DNA from: Candidatus Neoanaerotignum galli
GTDB taxonomy: Bacteria > Bacillota > Clostridia > Lachnospirales > Anaerotignaceae
Reading direction: 5' to 3'
Length of the DNA stretch: 41,660 bases
Assembly (NCBI GenBank): GCA_904381335.1
Contig: CAJFIN010000007.1
Location: forward strand, 1-41,660
The translations under genes were made by a program, and so were the position numbers. Below the pieces are notes generated by a model. That model made no database searches. It saw only the letters and a program-made list of their open reading frames with translations, and had not been told where the DNA came from. Shown in pieces: positions 10,142 through 21,590 of this stretch; the first letter of the stretch is position 1, and each line of letters opens with the position of its first letter.

Positions 10142-10408
10142 ATGAAAATTTTTGGATATGTGGCAGCAGGACAAACGGATCAGATTCAGACAGATCCAGA
10201 ATAGAAAAGAGAACAACCATCTGCCGGTTATGAATCAAAAAAGACAAAGATGGATTTGATGCATCGGGCGAGATACAGAAAACATGGTAAGGGTATCCAT
10301 AGAAAGATGCGGTTTTGGGGCTATGGCCCAAAGCAAAACTATGGTATGATAAAAGAGAAAATAGTCCGGTGTTCGCCCTGGTATAGGAAAAAGAAAGGAG
10401 CCCATTTT

Positions 10409-11077
10409 ATGAACCCAATGTCTTTGTCGTCTTACATCGATCATACGAATCTGCAGCCGACTGCCACTGCGGCGCAGATACAAGAGCTTTGTGCACAAGC
10501 AAAGCAATGGGGGTTTGCCTCGGTTTGTATCCATCCCTCCTATGTGGCCTTAGCGGCCAGAGCACTGGCTGGAACGCCGGTTCAGATTTGTACGGTTATT
10601 GGGTTCCCGCTTGGGGCAAACGATGCTAGGATAAAAGCGGAAGAGGCCGAACTGGCCGTCAGTCAAGGCGCAACAGAGGTGGATATGGTGCAGGCCATCG
10701 GACTGGCAAAAGAAGGAAATTGGGCGGGTGTAGAAGCAGATATTCGGGCAGTGCGAGATGCAGTACCCCAGGCAGTACTGAAAGTGATTTTGGAATGTTG
10801 TTATTTCACAACGCAGGAAAAAAGAGCTTCCGTAGAGGCAGCAGTACGGGCGGGCGCAGATTTTGTGAAAACCTCCACTGGGTTTGGTCCATCGGGGGCT
10901 TGCGCAGAGGATGTGGCTTTACTGAAAGAAGCGGCAGCTGGGCGGTGCCGTGTCAAAGCGGCCGGCGGTATCCGAACTCTGCAAACCGCTCAGGCTATGA
11001 TAGCTGCAGGGGCAGACCGACTTGGCGCCAGTGCCAGCATTGCGATCATGAAAGAAGCACAGGAGGCATATCAATGA
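10409..11077 (+). CDS. deoC: Deoxyribose-phosphate aldolase
   Basis: MNPMSLSSYIDHTNLQPTATAAQIQELC, VKTSTGFGPSGA, VKAAGGIRTLQTA; ATG at 10409 after aaaggag. Confidence 0.94.
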   Translation: MNPMSLSSYIDHTNLQPTATAAQIQELCAQAKQWGFASVCIHPSYVALAARALAGTPVQICTVIGFPLGANDARIKAEEAELAVSQGATEVDMVQAIGLAKEGNWAGVEADIRAVRDAVPQAVLKVILECCYFTTQEKRASVEAAVRAGADFVKTSTGFGPSGACAEDVALLKEAAAGRCRVKAAGGIRTLQTAQAMIAAGADRLGASASIAIMKEAQEAYQ

Positions 11078-12240
11078 CATATCGCAGATTAGGCAGAACA
11101 GGGTTACAGCTGTTTCCTTTGGGTTTTGGCACCATGCGCCTGCCGCTGAAGGGCAGTGATCCAAAACAGATTGATCTGCCAAAGGCAAAGCAGCTTATCT
11201 GCACGGCGATTGATCAAGGGGTAAATTATGTGGATACGGCCTATCCTTATCATGGGAATGGTTTTGCAGAACAGGCCGTGGGAGAGATTTTGACCGATGG
11301 TTATCGGCAGAAGGTATATCTAGGGGATAAGCTTTCCCTTTGGTTTTGCCGGCAAAAAGAGGAGTTAACGCCTTTTTTGCTGGGGTAGTTAGCACGGTGC
11401 AGGACGGAATATTTTGACCTTTATGTGCTTCATTCTTTAAACCGAACTTTATGGGAAAAAGCGAAACAATGGGATGTGCTGTCTTTTTTACAGGAGCAGC
11501 GCCGGCAGGGGCGGATTCGCCATGTGGGTTTTTCTTTTCATGGGGATATAGCGCTGTTTCGGGAAGTGGTGGATGCCTTTGACTGGGCGTTTTGTATCAT
11601 CCAATATAATTTTATGGATACGGATCATCAGGCAGGGACAGAAGGATTGTGCTATGCCGCAGAAAAGGGCCTTGGTGTTATGGTGATGGAGCCACTGAAG
11701 GGTGGGCAGCTTGCCAAGCAGCCGCCAAAGGCAGTGACACAGGTATGGGCCAAAAGTGCTTGGCAGGAAAGTGCCGCCAGCCGTGCCTTACGATTTGTTT
11801 GGAATCGGCCCGAGGTGACGGTGGCATTAAGCGGCATGAATGAACTGCAGCAGCTGAAAGAAAACCTGGCTCTGGCCCAGCAAGTGAAGGCGGGAGGTTT
11901 GCCGCCGGAGGAATTGGCGTTATACCAAAATGCGAGAAATGCCTATGAAGAATTGATCCAAATCCCCTGTACCAGGTGTCAGTATTGTAGGCCATGTCCG
12001 GCGGGAGTGGATATTCCCTCTAACTTTGACTACTATAATATGGGATATATGTATGATTCCATTGCCCATGCACGCCAGTTTTACCTGCGACCATTTTTTG
12101 ATGATAAACGCTCCACTAACTGTATTTCCTGCAACGCTTGCCTTCCGAAATGTCCGCAGCATTTACCCATTCCCCAATGGCTGGCCAAAATCAGCAGTCA
12201 ATGGGCCGGAGAGAATAGGGAAATACCGAAGGATGACTGA
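11074..12240 (+). pseudogene. Aldo/keto reductase with C-terminal 4Fe-4S ferredoxin domain, interrupted by in-frame TAG
   Basis: MTYRRLGRTGLQLFPLGFGTMRLPL... to TPFLLG* (TAG 11386-11388); same frame continues LARCRTEYFDLYVLHSLNRT... through CTRCQYCRPCPAGVDIPSN and NCISCNACLPKCPQHLPIPQWL to TGA at 12240. Confidence 0.85.
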
Positions 12241-12308
12241 ACAAAGGAAAAGTTGCACAAGAACTAACGGGATATTTTGTCCCTTTGCGGGCAAAAAAAC
12301 TTTATTCT

Positions 12309-12350
12309 GTAAACTGCAGAAAAAAATGTATGATTTTTCTGCGGTTTTAC
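12309..12350. repeat. AT-rich inverted repeat
   Basis: GTAAACTGCAGAAAAA...TTTTTCTGCGGTTTTAC. Confidence 0.6.
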
Positions 12351-12405
12351 AATAAATTTTGGTAAAAAATATAAGAATTTTTCTGCCTTTTTTTAAAAAA
12401 AAGAC

Positions 12406-12434
12406 TTGCGCAAGATGCAGAAATCGGGTATAAT
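12406..12434 (+). promoter_or_regulatory. Putative sigma-A promoter of the S10-spc-alpha operon
   Basis: TTGCGC - 17 nt - TATAAT. Confidence 0.75.
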
Positions 12435-12440
12435 AACCCA

Positions 12441-12702
12441 TGTTGTGACATAGAGCGATGAAGCGGAGGTTGCCGTGAAGTCCGAGGAAAAAGAAGGGCT
12501 GCGGGTTTTCCGTGGAGCGATGTCCAGTTCCAGAAACCGGGCGACAAGGTCACTGTACCAAATACTGTGGAAAGAGCAGCCGGCCGAACCGATAAGGCGA
12601 AGTGCGGCTCTGTGTGTCAGACATTGCTGATACACCCGGATAAGTGTGCAGTCACCACTTGTCGTGCTGAAACAAAAGTACGAAAAGGAGGGGACTTTTT
12701 TT
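12441..12702 (+). promoter_or_regulatory. Structured 5' leader of rpsJ (candidate ribosomal-protein autoregulatory RNA)
   Basis: ~260-nt non-coding leader; 9-bp hairpin GTGTGTCAG/CTGATACAC (12612-12635), long-range CGACAAG/CTTGTCG (12542-12548/12658-12664), competing AAGTG/CACTT hairpin. Confidence 0.55.
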
Positions 12703-13014
12703 ATGGCAAGTCAAAAAATCAGAATCAGTCTTAAGGCGTACGATCACAAACTGATCGATCAGTCCGCAGCGCAGTTGATTGAAACTGCAAAGAAAACAGG
12801 TGCACAGGTGAGCGGTCCTATCCCACTGCCGACCAAAAAAGAGGTCGTTACCATCATCCGCGCCGTACACAAATATAAGGACTCCCGCGAACAGTTTGAA
12901 ATGCGGACCCATAAGAGACTGATCGACATTTTGATGCCGACCAGCAAAACCGTGGATGCCATCAGCCGGCTGGATCTGCCCGCTGGCGTAGATATCACAT
13001 TGAAGCTGATGTAA
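12703..13014 (+). CDS. rpsJ: 30S ribosomal protein S10
   Basis: [37 protein letters not shown] aaggagggg. Confidence 0.97.
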   Translation: MASQKIRISLKAYDHKLIDQSAAQLIETAKKTGAQVSGPIPLPTKKEVVTIIRAVHKYKDSREQFEMRTHKRLIDILMPTSKTVDAISRLDLPAGVDITLKLM

Positions 13015-13129
13015 GACACACGCAAACCAAGAAAGTGGAATATAAGGGGAATCAAACGCTCCTTATAGGAAGCTAGTATGATTGCCCCAGAGGCAATCCG
13101 CTGTAGACACTCAGGAGGTGCGCAAAGAT

Positions 13130-13762
13130 ATGAAAAAAGGCATTATTGCAAGAAAAGTGGGTATGACCCAGGTGTTCACCGAGACCGGCAATATGGTTCC
13201 TGTGACCGTTTTGGAAGCTGGCCCCTGCGTTGTAACCCAGAAAAAGACGGTGGAAAACGATGGTTATTCCGCTATCCAGGTGGGCTTTGTGGATAAAAAA
13301 GCCAGCCTTGTTAATAAACCCATGACTGGTCATTTCGCCAAAGCTGGCGTGACGGTAAAAAGATATTTGAAAGAATTAAGACTGGAAAACGCTGAAACCT
13401 TTGAAGTGGGTGCTGAAATTAAAGCAGATATGTTCGCAGCCGGCGATAAAGTCGATGTTAGCGGCATCAGCAAAGGTAAAGGCTATCAGGGCTCCATTAA
13501 AAGACATGGCCAGGGCAGAGGTCCCGCAGCCCACGGCTCCAAATACCATCGCGCTGTTGGTTCCATGTCTTCTGGCACAACCCCCGGCCGCGTAAAGAAA
13601 AATAAAAAGATGCCCGGCCATATGGGCGCCGCCAGCGTAACCATCCAGAACCTGGAGATCGTTACGGTGGATGCAGAAAAGAACCTGATCCTGGTCAAAG
13701 GCGCAGTGCCTGGCCCCAAAGGCGCCATCGTTGTTTTGAAAGACACCGTAAAGGCAGACTGA
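13130..13762 (+). CDS. rplC: 50S ribosomal protein L3
   Basis: [16 protein letters not shown]..., [13 protein letters not shown]. Confidence 0.97.
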   Translation: MKKGIIARKVGMTQVFTETGNMVPVTVLEAGPCVVTQKKTVENDGYSAIQVGFVDKKASLVNKPMTGHFAKAGVTVKRYLKELRLENAETFEVGAEIKADMFAAGDKVDVSGISKGKGYQGSIKRHGQGRGPAAHGSKYHRAVGSMSSGTTPGRVKKNKKMPGHMGAASVTIQNLEIVTVDAEKNLILVKGAVPGPKGAIVVLKDTVKAD

Positions 13763-13791
13763 TCGCCAAAGACGAAGGGAGGAAATCAGAA

Positions 13792-14412
13792 ATGGCAAAC
13801 GTGAAAGTATATAACATGAGCGGCGCAGAAGTTGGCACTATCGACTTGAGCGACGACATTTTCGGCATCGAAGCCAGCGAACATGCCATGCATATGGCAG
13901 TGGTTCAGTATCTGGCCAACCAGAGACAGGGCACTCAGTCGGCAAAAACCCGTTCTGAAGTACGCGGCGGCGGCAGAAAACCCTGGAGACAGAAAGGTAC
14001 TGGCCGGGCTAGACAGGGCTCCATCCGTGCACCTCAGTGGACGGGCGGCGGCGTTGTGTTTGCTCCAAAGCCTCGGGATTATTCCTTTAAGCTGAACAAA
14101 AAATTCAAGAGATTGGCCCTTAAGAGCGCTCTTTCCACCAAATGCCAGGAAGAAAAAATCATCGTTGTGGATGAACTGAACCTGAGCGAAGTAAAGACGA
14201 AAGAAATGGTAAAGGTACTGGCCAATATTAAGGCAGAAAAAGCCCTTATCGTTATGGATGGCAGCAACAAAAACGTAATGCTTTCCGCTCGGAACATTCC
14301 GAATGTAAAAACTGCCGGTGTGAACACCATCAATGTGTACGACCTGCTCAAACATGACACGCTGGTGCTCACCAAAGACGCCGTAGCAAAAATCGAGGAG
14401 GTGTACGCATAA
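13792..14412 (+). CDS. rplD: 50S ribosomal protein L4
   Basis: [32 protein letters not shown]. Confidence 0.97.
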   Translation: MANVKVYNMSGAEVGTIDLSDDIFGIEASEHAMHMAVVQYLANQRQGTQSAKTRSEVRGGGRKPWRQKGTGRARQGSIRAPQWTGGGVVFAPKPRDYSFKLNKKFKRLALKSALSTKCQEEKIIVVDELNLSEVKTKEMVKVLANIKAEKALIVMDGSNKNVMLSARNIPNVKTAGVNTINVYDLLKHDTLVLTKDAVAKIEEVYA

Positions 14413-14711
14413 TGGCAGACCTGAAATATTATGACGTCATCCTGAAACCGGTGATTACGGAAGCCAGCATGGCTCTTCAGGAGCAGAAAAAATATACCTT
14501 TTTGGTGCACCCCGATGCTACCAAAAACCAGGTGAAAGAAGCTGTAGAAAAAATGTTTGAAGGCACCAAAGTGGCCTCCGTAAACACCATGAATTACAGC
14601 GGCAAGCCGAAAAGAAGAGGCAACATCTTTGGTAAAACTGCTGCCAAGAAAAAAGCCATTGTTACTTTGACATCTGACAGCAAGGAGATTGAAATTTTCC
14701 AGGGCCTGTAA
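14412..14711 (+). CDS. rplW: 50S ribosomal protein L23
   Basis: YDVILKPVITEASMALQEQKKYTFLVHPDATKNQVKEAVE; TAATG overlap with rplD. Confidence 0.97.
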   Translation: MADLKYYDVILKPVITEASMALQEQKKYTFLVHPDATKNQVKEAVEKMFEGTKVASVNTMNYSGKPKRRGNIFGKTAAKKKAIVTLTSDSKEIEIFQGL

Positions 14712-14761
14712 GCCTTGATCAAAACGTAGCGTAAGATTCCGAAAGGAGTGGAGAAAAGAAG

Positions 14762-15589
14762 ATGGGCATTAAAAGATATAAGCCTTATACCCCTTCCAGA
14801 AGACACATGACCGTGTCTAGCTTTGAAGAGATTACAAAATCAACTCCGGAAAAATCCTTGGTAGTACACATCAAAAAGAATTCCGGCAGAAATAACCAGG
14901 GCAAACTGACCGTTCGTCATAGAGGCGGCGGCGCAAAGCTCAAATATAGACTGGTAGACTTTAAACGTTTGAAAGACGGTATCCCAGCAAAGGTAACCGC
15001 CATTGAATATGATCCAAACCGTACCGCCAATATTGCTTTGATCTGCTATGCAGATGGCACCAAGAGCTATATTCTTGCTCCTGTTGGGCTGCAGGTTGGC
15101 CAGACAGTAATGAGCGGTCCTGATGCAGAAGTTCGCACCGGTAACACGCTGCCTATGCGCTATATCCCTGTGGGTGCCAATATCCACAATATCGAAATGA
15201 AACCCGGCAAAGGCGGACAGCTGGTTCGTTCTGCTGGCAATGTAGCTCAGCTGATGGCGAAGGAAGGCAAATATGCCACCGTAAAACTGCCCTCCGGTGA
15301 AATGAGATTACTGCCCATTGATTGCCGTGCTACCATTGGTCAGGTGGGTAATCTGGATCATGAGCTGGTGAAGATCGGTAAGGCCGGCAGAAAACGTCAC
15401 ATGGGTATCCGTCCTACCGTTAGAGGTTCTGTTATGAACCCCAATGACCACCCTCACGGCGGCGGCGAAGGTCGTGCACCTATTGGCCATCCGTCTCCAA
15501 TGACCCCTTGGGGCAAACCGGCTCTTGGCTATAAGACAAGAAAGAAACACAAGGCTTCCAACAAATTTATCATCCGTGGCAGAGATTAA
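14762..15589 (+). CDS. rplB: 50S ribosomal protein L2
   Basis: [25 protein letters not shown]..., [23 protein letters not shown]. Confidence 0.98.
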   Translation: MGIKRYKPYTPSRRHMTVSSFEEITKSTPEKSLVVHIKKNSGRNNQGKLTVRHRGGGAKLKYRLVDFKRLKDGIPAKVTAIEYDPNRTANIALICYADGTKSYILAPVGLQVGQTVMSGPDAEVRTGNTLPMRYIPVGANIHNIEMKPGKGGQLVRSAGNVAQLMAKEGKYATVKLPSGEMRLLPIDCRATIGQVGNLDHELVKIGKAGRKRHMGIRPTVRGSVMNPNDHPHGGGEGRAPIGHPSPMTPWGKPALGYKTRKKHKASNKFIIRGRD

Positions 15590-15634
15590 TCGGAAAGCCA
15601 GTTAGAATCGGAGCAAAAAGGAGGATTTCCATAC

Positions 15635-15919
15635 ATGGGCAGATCATTGAAAAAAGGTCCCTTTGCTGACAGCCATCTGCTGAAAAAAATTGATGCGCTC
15701 AATGCAGCAAATGAAAAAACGGTTATCAAAACTTGGTCTCGTCGTTCTACCATTTATCCAGATATGATCGGTCATACCATTGCCGTACATGACGGAAGAA
15801 AACATGTGCCTGTTTATATCACCGAGGATATGGTGGGCCATAAACTGGGCGAATTTGCTTTGACCAGAACATACCGTGGTCATGGCAAAGATGCTGAAAA
15901 GAAATCGAAAGTAAGATAA
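15635..15919 (+). CDS. rpsS: 30S ribosomal protein S19
   Basis: [19 protein letters not shown]. Confidence 0.98.
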   Translation: MGRSLKKGPFADSHLLKKIDALNAANEKTVIKTWSRRSTIYPDMIGHTIAVHDGRKHVPVYITEDMVGHKLGEFALTRTYRGHGKDAEKKSKVR

Positions 15920-15949
15920 GATCATGTTTTGAAAGGAGGTTTGGCGGTC

Positions 15950-16339
15950 ATGGCAAAAGGACATAGAAGCCAAATTAAAAGACACAGAAACGTTGAAACC
16001 AAAGACAAAAGACCTCAGGCAACAGCGAAGTATGTTGGCATCCCTGCTTCCAAAGCACAGATCGTTTTGGAACAGATCAAAGGCAAGGATGTGGCAACGG
16101 CAGCTGCCTTGTTGAGATATAACCCGCGGATCGCTGCAGCGATTATCGGCAAAGTGCTGCACTCTGCAGTGGCCAATGCTGAAAACAATCTGGGTATGGA
16201 TGTAAGCAAACTCTATGTGGAAGAAGTAAGCGCTGGGCAGGCTCCTGTTATGAAGCGGATTCGCCCCAGAGCCCAAGGCCGTGCTTATCGGATTCTGAAA
16301 AAGAGCAGCCATATTTCCATCATCCTCAACGAGAGATAA
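15950..16339 (+). CDS. rplV: 50S ribosomal protein L22
   Basis: VGIPASKAQIVLEQIKGKDVATAAALL; ATG at 15950 after aaaggagg. Confidence 0.96.
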   Translation: MAKGHRSQIKRHRNVETKDKRPQATAKYVGIPASKAQIVLEQIKGKDVATAAALLRYNPRIAAAIIGKVLHSAVANAENNLGMDVSKLYVEEVSAGQAPVMKRIRPRAQGRAYRILKKSSHISIILNER

Positions 16340-16353
16340 GGAGGTAAACGAGA

Positions 16354-17013
16354 GTGGGACAGAAAGTTAATCCGCATGGACTGAGAGTGGGCATCATCAA
16401 AGATTGGGATACGAAATGGTATGCTGAAAAAGATTTTGCCGATTATCTGGTGGAAGACAATCAGATCAGAAAGTTCATTAAAAATAAATTGTATGCTTCC
16501 GGCATTTCCAAAATCCTTATCGAGCGGACCTCTGATAAGATGAAGGTGACGGTTTATACAGCAAAACCGGGTATTGTGATTGGCCGTAACGGCTCTGCCA
16601 TTGAGGAACTGAAAAATCAGGTTCAGGGCATGACCAAACACAAAGTGTCCATCAATATCGAAGAAATCAAACGCCCTGAGTTGGATGCACAGCTGGTAGC
16701 TGAAAACATTGCAAAACAGTTGGAAGAACGTGTTACCTTCCGTCGTGCTATGAAGCAGGCAATGGGCCGCACCATGAAGTTTGGTGCGAAAGGCATTAAG
16801 ACAGCTTGTGCAGGCCGTTTGGGCGGTGCAGACATTGCTAGAACCGAAAGCTATCATGAAGGCACCATTCCTCTGCAGACCCTGCGTGCAGACATCGACT
16901 ATGGTTTTGCAGAAGCTGATACCACCTATGGCAAGATCGGTGTTAAAACTTGGATCTACAAAGGAGAGATTCTTCCTGTAAAAGCAGCAAACAAGGAAGG
17001 AGGCAAGAAATAA
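16354..17013 (+). CDS. rpsC: 30S ribosomal protein S3
   Basis: GTG start; [24 protein letters not shown]. Confidence 0.98.
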   Translation: MGQKVNPHGLRVGIIKDWDTKWYAEKDFADYLVEDNQIRKFIKNKLYASGISKILIERTSDKMKVTVYTAKPGIVIGRNGSAIEELKNQVQGMTKHKVSINIEEIKRPELDAQLVAENIAKQLEERVTFRRAMKQAMGRTMKFGAKGIKTACAGRLGGADIARTESYHEGTIPLQTLRADIDYGFAEADTTYGKIGVKTWIYKGEILPVKAANKEGGKK

Positions 17014-17014
17014 C

Positions 17015-17455
17015 ATGTTAATGCCAAAAAGAGTAAAAAGACGGAAACAGTTCAGAGGCCGTATGAAAGGCAAAGCCTACAGAGGCAATAAAGTGACCCA
17101 TGGCGAATATGGTATTCAGGCGCTGGAACCCAGCTGGGTGACCAGCAATCAGATCGAGGCTGCCCGTATTGCCATGACCAGATATATCAAACGTGGCGGT
17201 AAAGTTTGGATCAAAATTTTCCCAGATAAGCCTGTAACGGCTCGCCCGGCTGAAACCCGTATGGGTAGTGGTAAAGGCGCTGTTGACTACTGGGTAGCAG
17301 TAGTGAAACCCGGCCGTATCATGTTTGAATTGGGCGGTGTTCCTGAAGAAACCGCAAGAGAGGCCCTTCGTCTGGCCATTCATAAACTCCCCATCAAGTG
17401 CAAGATCGTTTCTCGTGCCGAACAGCAAGCGGAAATGGAAGGTGATAGCAAGTGA
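17015..17455 (+). CDS. rplP: 50S ribosomal protein L16
   Basis: [25 protein letters not shown]. Confidence 0.98.
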   Translation: MLMPKRVKRRKQFRGRMKGKAYRGNKVTHGEYGIQALEPSWVTSNQIEAARIAMTRYIKRGGKVWIKIFPDKPVTARPAETRMGSGKGAVDYWVAVVKPGRIMFELGGVPEETAREALRLAIHKLPIKCKIVSRAEQQAEMEGDSK

Positions 17456-17661
17456 AAACGAAAGCTTATATGGATGCGTTAAAAAACAAGTCCGTGGACG
17501 ATTTGAATAAAGAATTGGTGCAAGCCAAAAAAGAACTCTTTAACCTGAGATTTCAAAATGCAACCAACCAGCTGGACAACACTGCCCGGATCGGTGAAGT
17601 TCGTAAGAATATTGCCCGGATCCAGACAGTTATCACCCAGGCCAAGAAATCCGCAAAATAA
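17452..17661 (+). CDS. rpmC: 50S ribosomal protein L29
   Basis: GTG start overlapping rplP stop (GTGA); [32 protein letters not shown]. Confidence 0.96.
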   Translation: MKTKAYMDALKNKSVDDLNKELVQAKKELFNLRFQNATNQLDNTARIGEVRKNIARIQTVITQAKKSAK

Positions 17662-17683
17662 TTGTTGAAAGGAGGCACTGCAA

Positions 17684-17941
17684 GTGGAAGAAAGAAACCT
17701 TCGCAAAACTAGAGTTGGCAGAGTCATCAGCGATAAGATGGATAAAACCATCGTTGTAGCTGTAGAAGATAGAGTAAAACATCCCCTGTACGGCAAGATT
17801 GTAAACCGTACCTATAAACTGAAAGCTCATGACGAACAAAATGAATGCCGTGTGGGCGACAGAGTAAAAGTGATGGAGACCAGACCTCTTTCGAAAGACA
17901 AGAGATGGAGATTGGTTCAGATCGTTGAAAAAGCAAAATAA
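17684..17941 (+). CDS. rpsQ: 30S ribosomal protein S17
   Basis: GTG start; [32 protein letters not shown]. Confidence 0.97.
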   Translation: MEERNLRKTRVGRVISDKMDKTIVVAVEDRVKHPLYGKIVNRTYKLKAHDEQNECRVGDRVKVMETRPLSKDKRWRLVQIVEKAK

Positions 17942-17967
17942 TTTCTGTTGCGAGAGGAGGAACAGGA

Positions 17968-18336
17968 ATGGTTCAGCAGGAAACCAGATTGAAAGTAGCA
18001 GATAATTCCGGCGCAAGAGAATTGCTCTGCATCCGTGTTTTGGGTGGTTCCACCAGAAGATATGCCGGTGTTGGCGATATTATCGTTGCTGCCGTTAAAG
18101 ATGCAACGCCAGGCGGTGTTGTTAAGAAAGGCGATGTTGTAAAAGCTGTGGTAGTGCGGACTGTAAAACCCGTTGGCCGCCCCGATGGCTCCTATATCCG
18201 TTTTGATGATAACGCAGCTGTCATCATCAAAGATGATAAAAACCCGAGAGGCACCCGTATTTTTGGACCGGTGGCAAGAGAGCTGAGAGAAAAACAGTTC
18301 ATGAGAATCCTTTCTCTTGCGCCTGAAGTGTTATAA
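17968..18336 (+). CDS. rplN: 50S ribosomal protein L14
   Basis: [28 protein letters not shown]. Confidence 0.98.
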   Translation: MVQQETRLKVADNSGARELLCIRVLGGSTRRYAGVGDIIVAAVKDATPGGVVKKGDVVKAVVVRTVKPVGRPDGSYIRFDDNAAVIIKDDKNPRGTRIFGPVARELREKQFMRILSLAPEVL

Positions 18337-18351
18337 GAGGAGGGGTATCAC

Positions 18352-18660
18352 GTGAGCACCAGATTGAAAAAAGGCGATAAAGTCATCGTGATCGCCGGTA
18401 AAGATAAAGGAAAAGAAGGCAAGATCCTTGTGGTTGACCGCAAGAAAAACAGAGTGATCGTGGAAGGTGTCAACCTCGTTTCTAAACATCAAAAACCCAA
18501 TCAGCTCCACCAGCAGGGCGGCATCATCAAGAAAGAAAATTTCCTGGACGCTTCGAATGTGATGTATTCCCTGAACGGCAAACCCACCCGCATCGGTGTG
18601 AAAATCGAAAACGGCAAAAAAGTGAGAATTGCCAAGAAAACCGGCGCTACCATTGACTAA
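18352..18660 (+). CDS. rplX: 50S ribosomal protein L24
   Basis: GTG start; [36 protein letters not shown]. Confidence 0.97.
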   Translation: MSTRLKKGDKVIVIAGKDKGKEGKILVVDRKKNRVIVEGVNLVSKHQKPNQLHQQGGIIKKENFLDASNVMYSLNGKPTRIGVKIENGKKVRIAKKTGATID

Positions 18661-18680
18661 AGCCGAAAGGAGGATCTGAA

Positions 18681-19220
18681 GTGAACCGTTTGAAAGAGTT
18701 TTATAACAACGAAGTGGTTGACGCAATGACGAAAAAATTTGCGTATAAAAATAAAATGGCTGTGCCGAAGATGGAAAAAATCGTCATCAATATGGGCGTT
18801 GGCGAGGCAAGAGAAAACGCAAAAGTGCTTGACGGCGCTGTAAAAGATTTGACCATCATTTCCGGCCAAAAACCCGTTATCACCAAAGCAAAAAAATCTG
18901 TGGCAGCATTTAAGCTGCGTGAAGGCATGAACATTGGCTGCAAGGTGACGTTGCGCGGTGAAAGAATGTATGACTTTATGGATCGGCTTATCAATATTGC
19001 CCTTCCCCGTGTGCGTGACTTCCGCGGCGTAAAGGCCAACTCCTTTGATGGCAGAGGCAACTACACCATGGGTATCAAAGAGCAGCTCATCTTCCCTGAA
19101 ATCGAATACGATAAGGTGGATAAAATCAGAGGTATGGACATCATTTTCGTTACAACTGCCCACACCGATGAAGAAGCAAGAGAACTGCTGAGACTGTTTG
19201 GTATGCCGTTTGCAAAATAA
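18681..19220 (+). CDS. rplE: 50S ribosomal protein L5
   Basis: GTG start; [49 protein letters not shown]. Confidence 0.98.
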   Translation: MNRLKEFYNNEVVDAMTKKFAYKNKMAVPKMEKIVINMGVGEARENAKVLDGAVKDLTIISGQKPVITKAKKSVAAFKLREGMNIGCKVTLRGERMYDFMDRLINIALPRVRDFRGVKANSFDGRGNYTMGIKEQLIFPEIEYDKVDKIRGMDIIFVTTAHTDEEARELLRLFGMPFAK

Positions 19221-19232
19221 GGAGGGACAAAC

Positions 19233-19418
19233 ATGGCAAAAACTTCTATGAAGGTGAAACAGGCCAGAGCGCCTAAATTCTCTACCAGAGCATATACTCG
19301 CTGCCGGATCTGCGGAAGACCCCATGCAGTGCTTAGAAAATATGGCATCTGCCGGATTTGCTTTAGAGAACTGGCTTACAAAGGCCAGATTCCCGGTGTA
19401 AAGAAAGCTAGCTGGTAA
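19233..19418 (+). CDS. rpsN: 30S ribosomal protein S14, zinc-binding type
   Basis: 61 aa with CRICGRP...CRICF zinc ribbon. Confidence 0.97.
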   Translation: MAKTSMKVKQARAPKFSTRAYTRCRICGRPHAVLRKYGICRICFRELAYKGQIPGVKKASW

Positions 19419-19440
19419 TTTCGGAAAGGAGGAACCCCAC

Positions 19441-19842
19441 ATGTCCATGAGCGATCCCATCGCAGATATGCTGACCAGAATCAGAAACGGCAACACCGCA
19501 AAACATGACACGGTTGATGTGCCCGTTTCCAAAATGAAAAAAGCAATCGCCGATATTCTTACCAACGAGGGCTATATCAAAGGCTATGAAATCGTGGAAG
19601 ACGGTGTAAAGAGCACCATGAAGCTCACCTTGAAATATGGCAAGGATAAAAATGAAAAGGTTATCACCGGCATCAAACGCATCTCCAAACCGGGGCTGAG
19701 AGTATTTGCCGGAAAAGACGAACTGCCAAAAGTATTGGGCGGTTTGGGTACGGCTATCATTTCCACCAGCCAGGGCCTTATGACCGATAAGGAAGCAAGA
19801 GCAAAAGGCATTGGCGGAGAAGTGATTGCTTTTATCTGGTAA
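19441..19842 (+). CDS. rpsH: 30S ribosomal protein S8
   Basis: [23 protein letters not shown]... [22 protein letters not shown]. Confidence 0.98.
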   Translation: MSMSDPIADMLTRIRNGNTAKHDTVDVPVSKMKKAIADILTNEGYIKGYEIVEDGVKSTMKLTLKYGKDKNEKVITGIKRISKPGLRVFAGKDELPKVLGGLGTAIISTSQGLMTDKEARAKGIGGEVIAFIW

Positions 19843-19873
19843 ATATTATATAGTATGATAGGAGGTGCAGACC

Positions 19874-20416
19874 ATGTCCAGAATTGGTAAGTTGCCTGTT
19901 GCCATTCCTTCTGGTGTAGAGGTGAAGGTAGAAGAGGGAAACCTTGTGACGGTAAAAGGTCCAAAGGGAACTTTGCAGCGCAAAATGGCCGATGACATGA
20001 ACATCGCAGTAGAAAATAACGAGGTCGTTGTAACAAGACCTTCTGATTTGAAAAAACACAAAGCTTTGCACGGCTTAACCCGTACGTTGATTCATAATAT
20101 GGTTGAAGGCGTAACCAAAGGTTACGAAAAAACACTGGAAATCAACGGTGTTGGTTACAGAGCAGCAAAAAGCGGTAAAAAATTAACCCTGACTCTGGGT
20201 TACTCTCACCCAGTGGAAATGATCGACCCTGATGGCATTGAAACTGTAGTTGATGGCCAGACAAAGATCATTGTAAAAGGCATTGACAAAGAAAAGGTTG
20301 GTCAGTTTGCCGCAGAAATTAGAACCAAACGCCCACCCGAACCTTACAAAGGAAAGGGTATCAAATATGCGGATGAACACATCAGAAGAAAAGTTGGTAA
20401 GACCGGTAAGAAATAA
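19874..20416 (+). CDS. rplF: 50S ribosomal protein L6
   Basis: [37 protein letters not shown] at 19874 after aggaggt. Confidence 0.97.
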   Translation: MSRIGKLPVAIPSGVEVKVEEGNLVTVKGPKGTLQRKMADDMNIAVENNEVVVTRPSDLKKHKALHGLTRTLIHNMVEGVTKGYEKTLEINGVGYRAAKSGKKLTLTLGYSHPVEMIDPDGIETVVDGQTKIIVKGIDKEKVGQFAAEIRTKRPPEPYKGKGIKYADEHIRRKVGKTGKK

Positions 20417-20474
20417 GGCAGCATAAGGTCCTTATTTATATCGGAAATTGACTAATAGAATAGGAGTGAAATCC

Positions 20475-20843
20475 ATGATCAAGAAAGCTAACCGCGCCAC
20501 CGCACGCATTAAGCGGCATATGCGGATTCGCAATAAGATCAGCGGTACGGCTCAGCAGCCAAGACTGGCTGTATTCCGTTCCAATCAGCATATGTATGCT
20601 CAGCTGATCGATGATACCACCCATCAGACCCTGGCTGCTGCCAGCACCATGGAATCTGAAATCGCCAGCAAGCTCTCCAGCACCTCCAATGTGGAAGCTG
20701 CTCAGGCTGTGGGCGAGGCCATTGCAAAAAAAGCCCTGGAAAAAGGAATTACTGCAGCTGTATTTGACAGAGGCGGCTATATCTATCACGGCAAAGTAAA
20801 AGCTCTGGCCGAAGCAGCAAGAGAAGCAGGCTTACAATTCTAA
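20475..20843 (+). CDS. rplR: 50S ribosomal protein L18
   Basis: [47 protein letters not shown]. Confidence 0.96.
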   Translation: MIKKANRATARIKRHMRIRNKISGTAQQPRLAVFRSNQHMYAQLIDDTTHQTLAAASTMESEIASKLSSTSNVEAAQAVGEAIAKKALEKGITAAVFDRGGYIYHGKVKALAEAAREAGLQF

Positions 20844-20861
20844 GCAAGGAGGGAACAAACG

Positions 20862-21365
20862 TTGAAAAGAATCGATCCGAGTACCCTGGATTTGAAAGAT
20901 ACCGTTGTTACCATCAACCGTGTAACAAAAGTAGTAAAAGGCGGTCGTACGATGCGCTTTTCCGCTTTAGTAGTTGTGGGCGATGGCAACGGCTATGTTG
21001 GATGCGGCATGGGGAAAGCTGCTGAAATCCCCGAAGCCATCCGCAAAGGCAAAGAAGACGCTATGAAGAACCTGATCTATGTAGATCGTAATGATGTAGA
21101 TAGCCTGTATCATGAGACCGTAGGCCAATACGGCAGCGCCAGTGTTCGTCTGATGCCTGCTGTAGAAGGTACTGGTATCATTGCCGGCGGCCCTGCTCGT
21201 GCTGTACTGGAACTGGCTGGTATCCGCAATATCAGAGCCAAATCCTTGGGCTCCAATAACAAACGCAACGTTGTTAGCGCTACCATCGCAGGCCTGGCCA
21301 ATGTAACCACGCCGGAAAAAGTGGCAAAGCTTCGCGGCAAGTCTGTGGAAGAAATTTTAGGCTAA
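20862..21365 (+). CDS. rpsE: 30S ribosomal protein S5
   Basis: TTG start; [36 protein letters not shown]. Confidence 0.97.
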   Translation: MKRIDPSTLDLKDTVVTINRVTKVVKGGRTMRFSALVVVGDGNGYVGCGMGKAAEIPEAIRKGKEDAMKNLIYVDRNDVDSLYHETVGQYGSASVRLMPAVEGTGIIAGGPARAVLELAGIRNIRAKSLGSNNKRNVVSATIAGLANVTTPEKVAKLRGKSVEEILG

Positions 21366-21378
21366 GGAGGAGACGGCT

Positions 21379-21561
21379 GTGGCACAACTGAAAATCACAT
21401 TGGTGAAAAGCACCATCGGTGCAATCCCAAAGCATAAAAGAACAATTCAGGCTCTGGGGCTTGGCAAGCTGAATTCCAGCGTGACCAAACAAGACAATGC
21501 TGCCACCAGAGGAATGATTAAACAGGTAAGCCACCTGCTCAAGGTGGAGGAACTCCAGTAA
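21379..21561 (+). CDS. rpmD: 50S ribosomal protein L30
   Basis: GTG start; [32 protein letters not shown]. Confidence 0.96.
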   Translation: MAQLKITLVKSTIGAIPKHKRTIQALGLGKLNSSVTKQDNAATRGMIKQVSHLLKVEELQ

Positions 21562-21590
21562 TTAGAGGAACTTAAGGAGGTGTAACAAAG

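Noticed and set aside
11380-11430. Frameshift as explanation for the broken aldo/keto reductase
   Set aside because: 11074, 11386 and 11425 are in the same frame; only a TAG interrupts, so this is a nonsense codon and not an indel.
15644-16312. Long minus-strand ORFs opposite r-protein genes (e.g. 15644-16312, 16285-17073, 18657-19565, 25836-26504)
   Set aside because: Antisense shadows of highly biased, conserved coding sequences; compositions are not protein-like and they lack RBS support.
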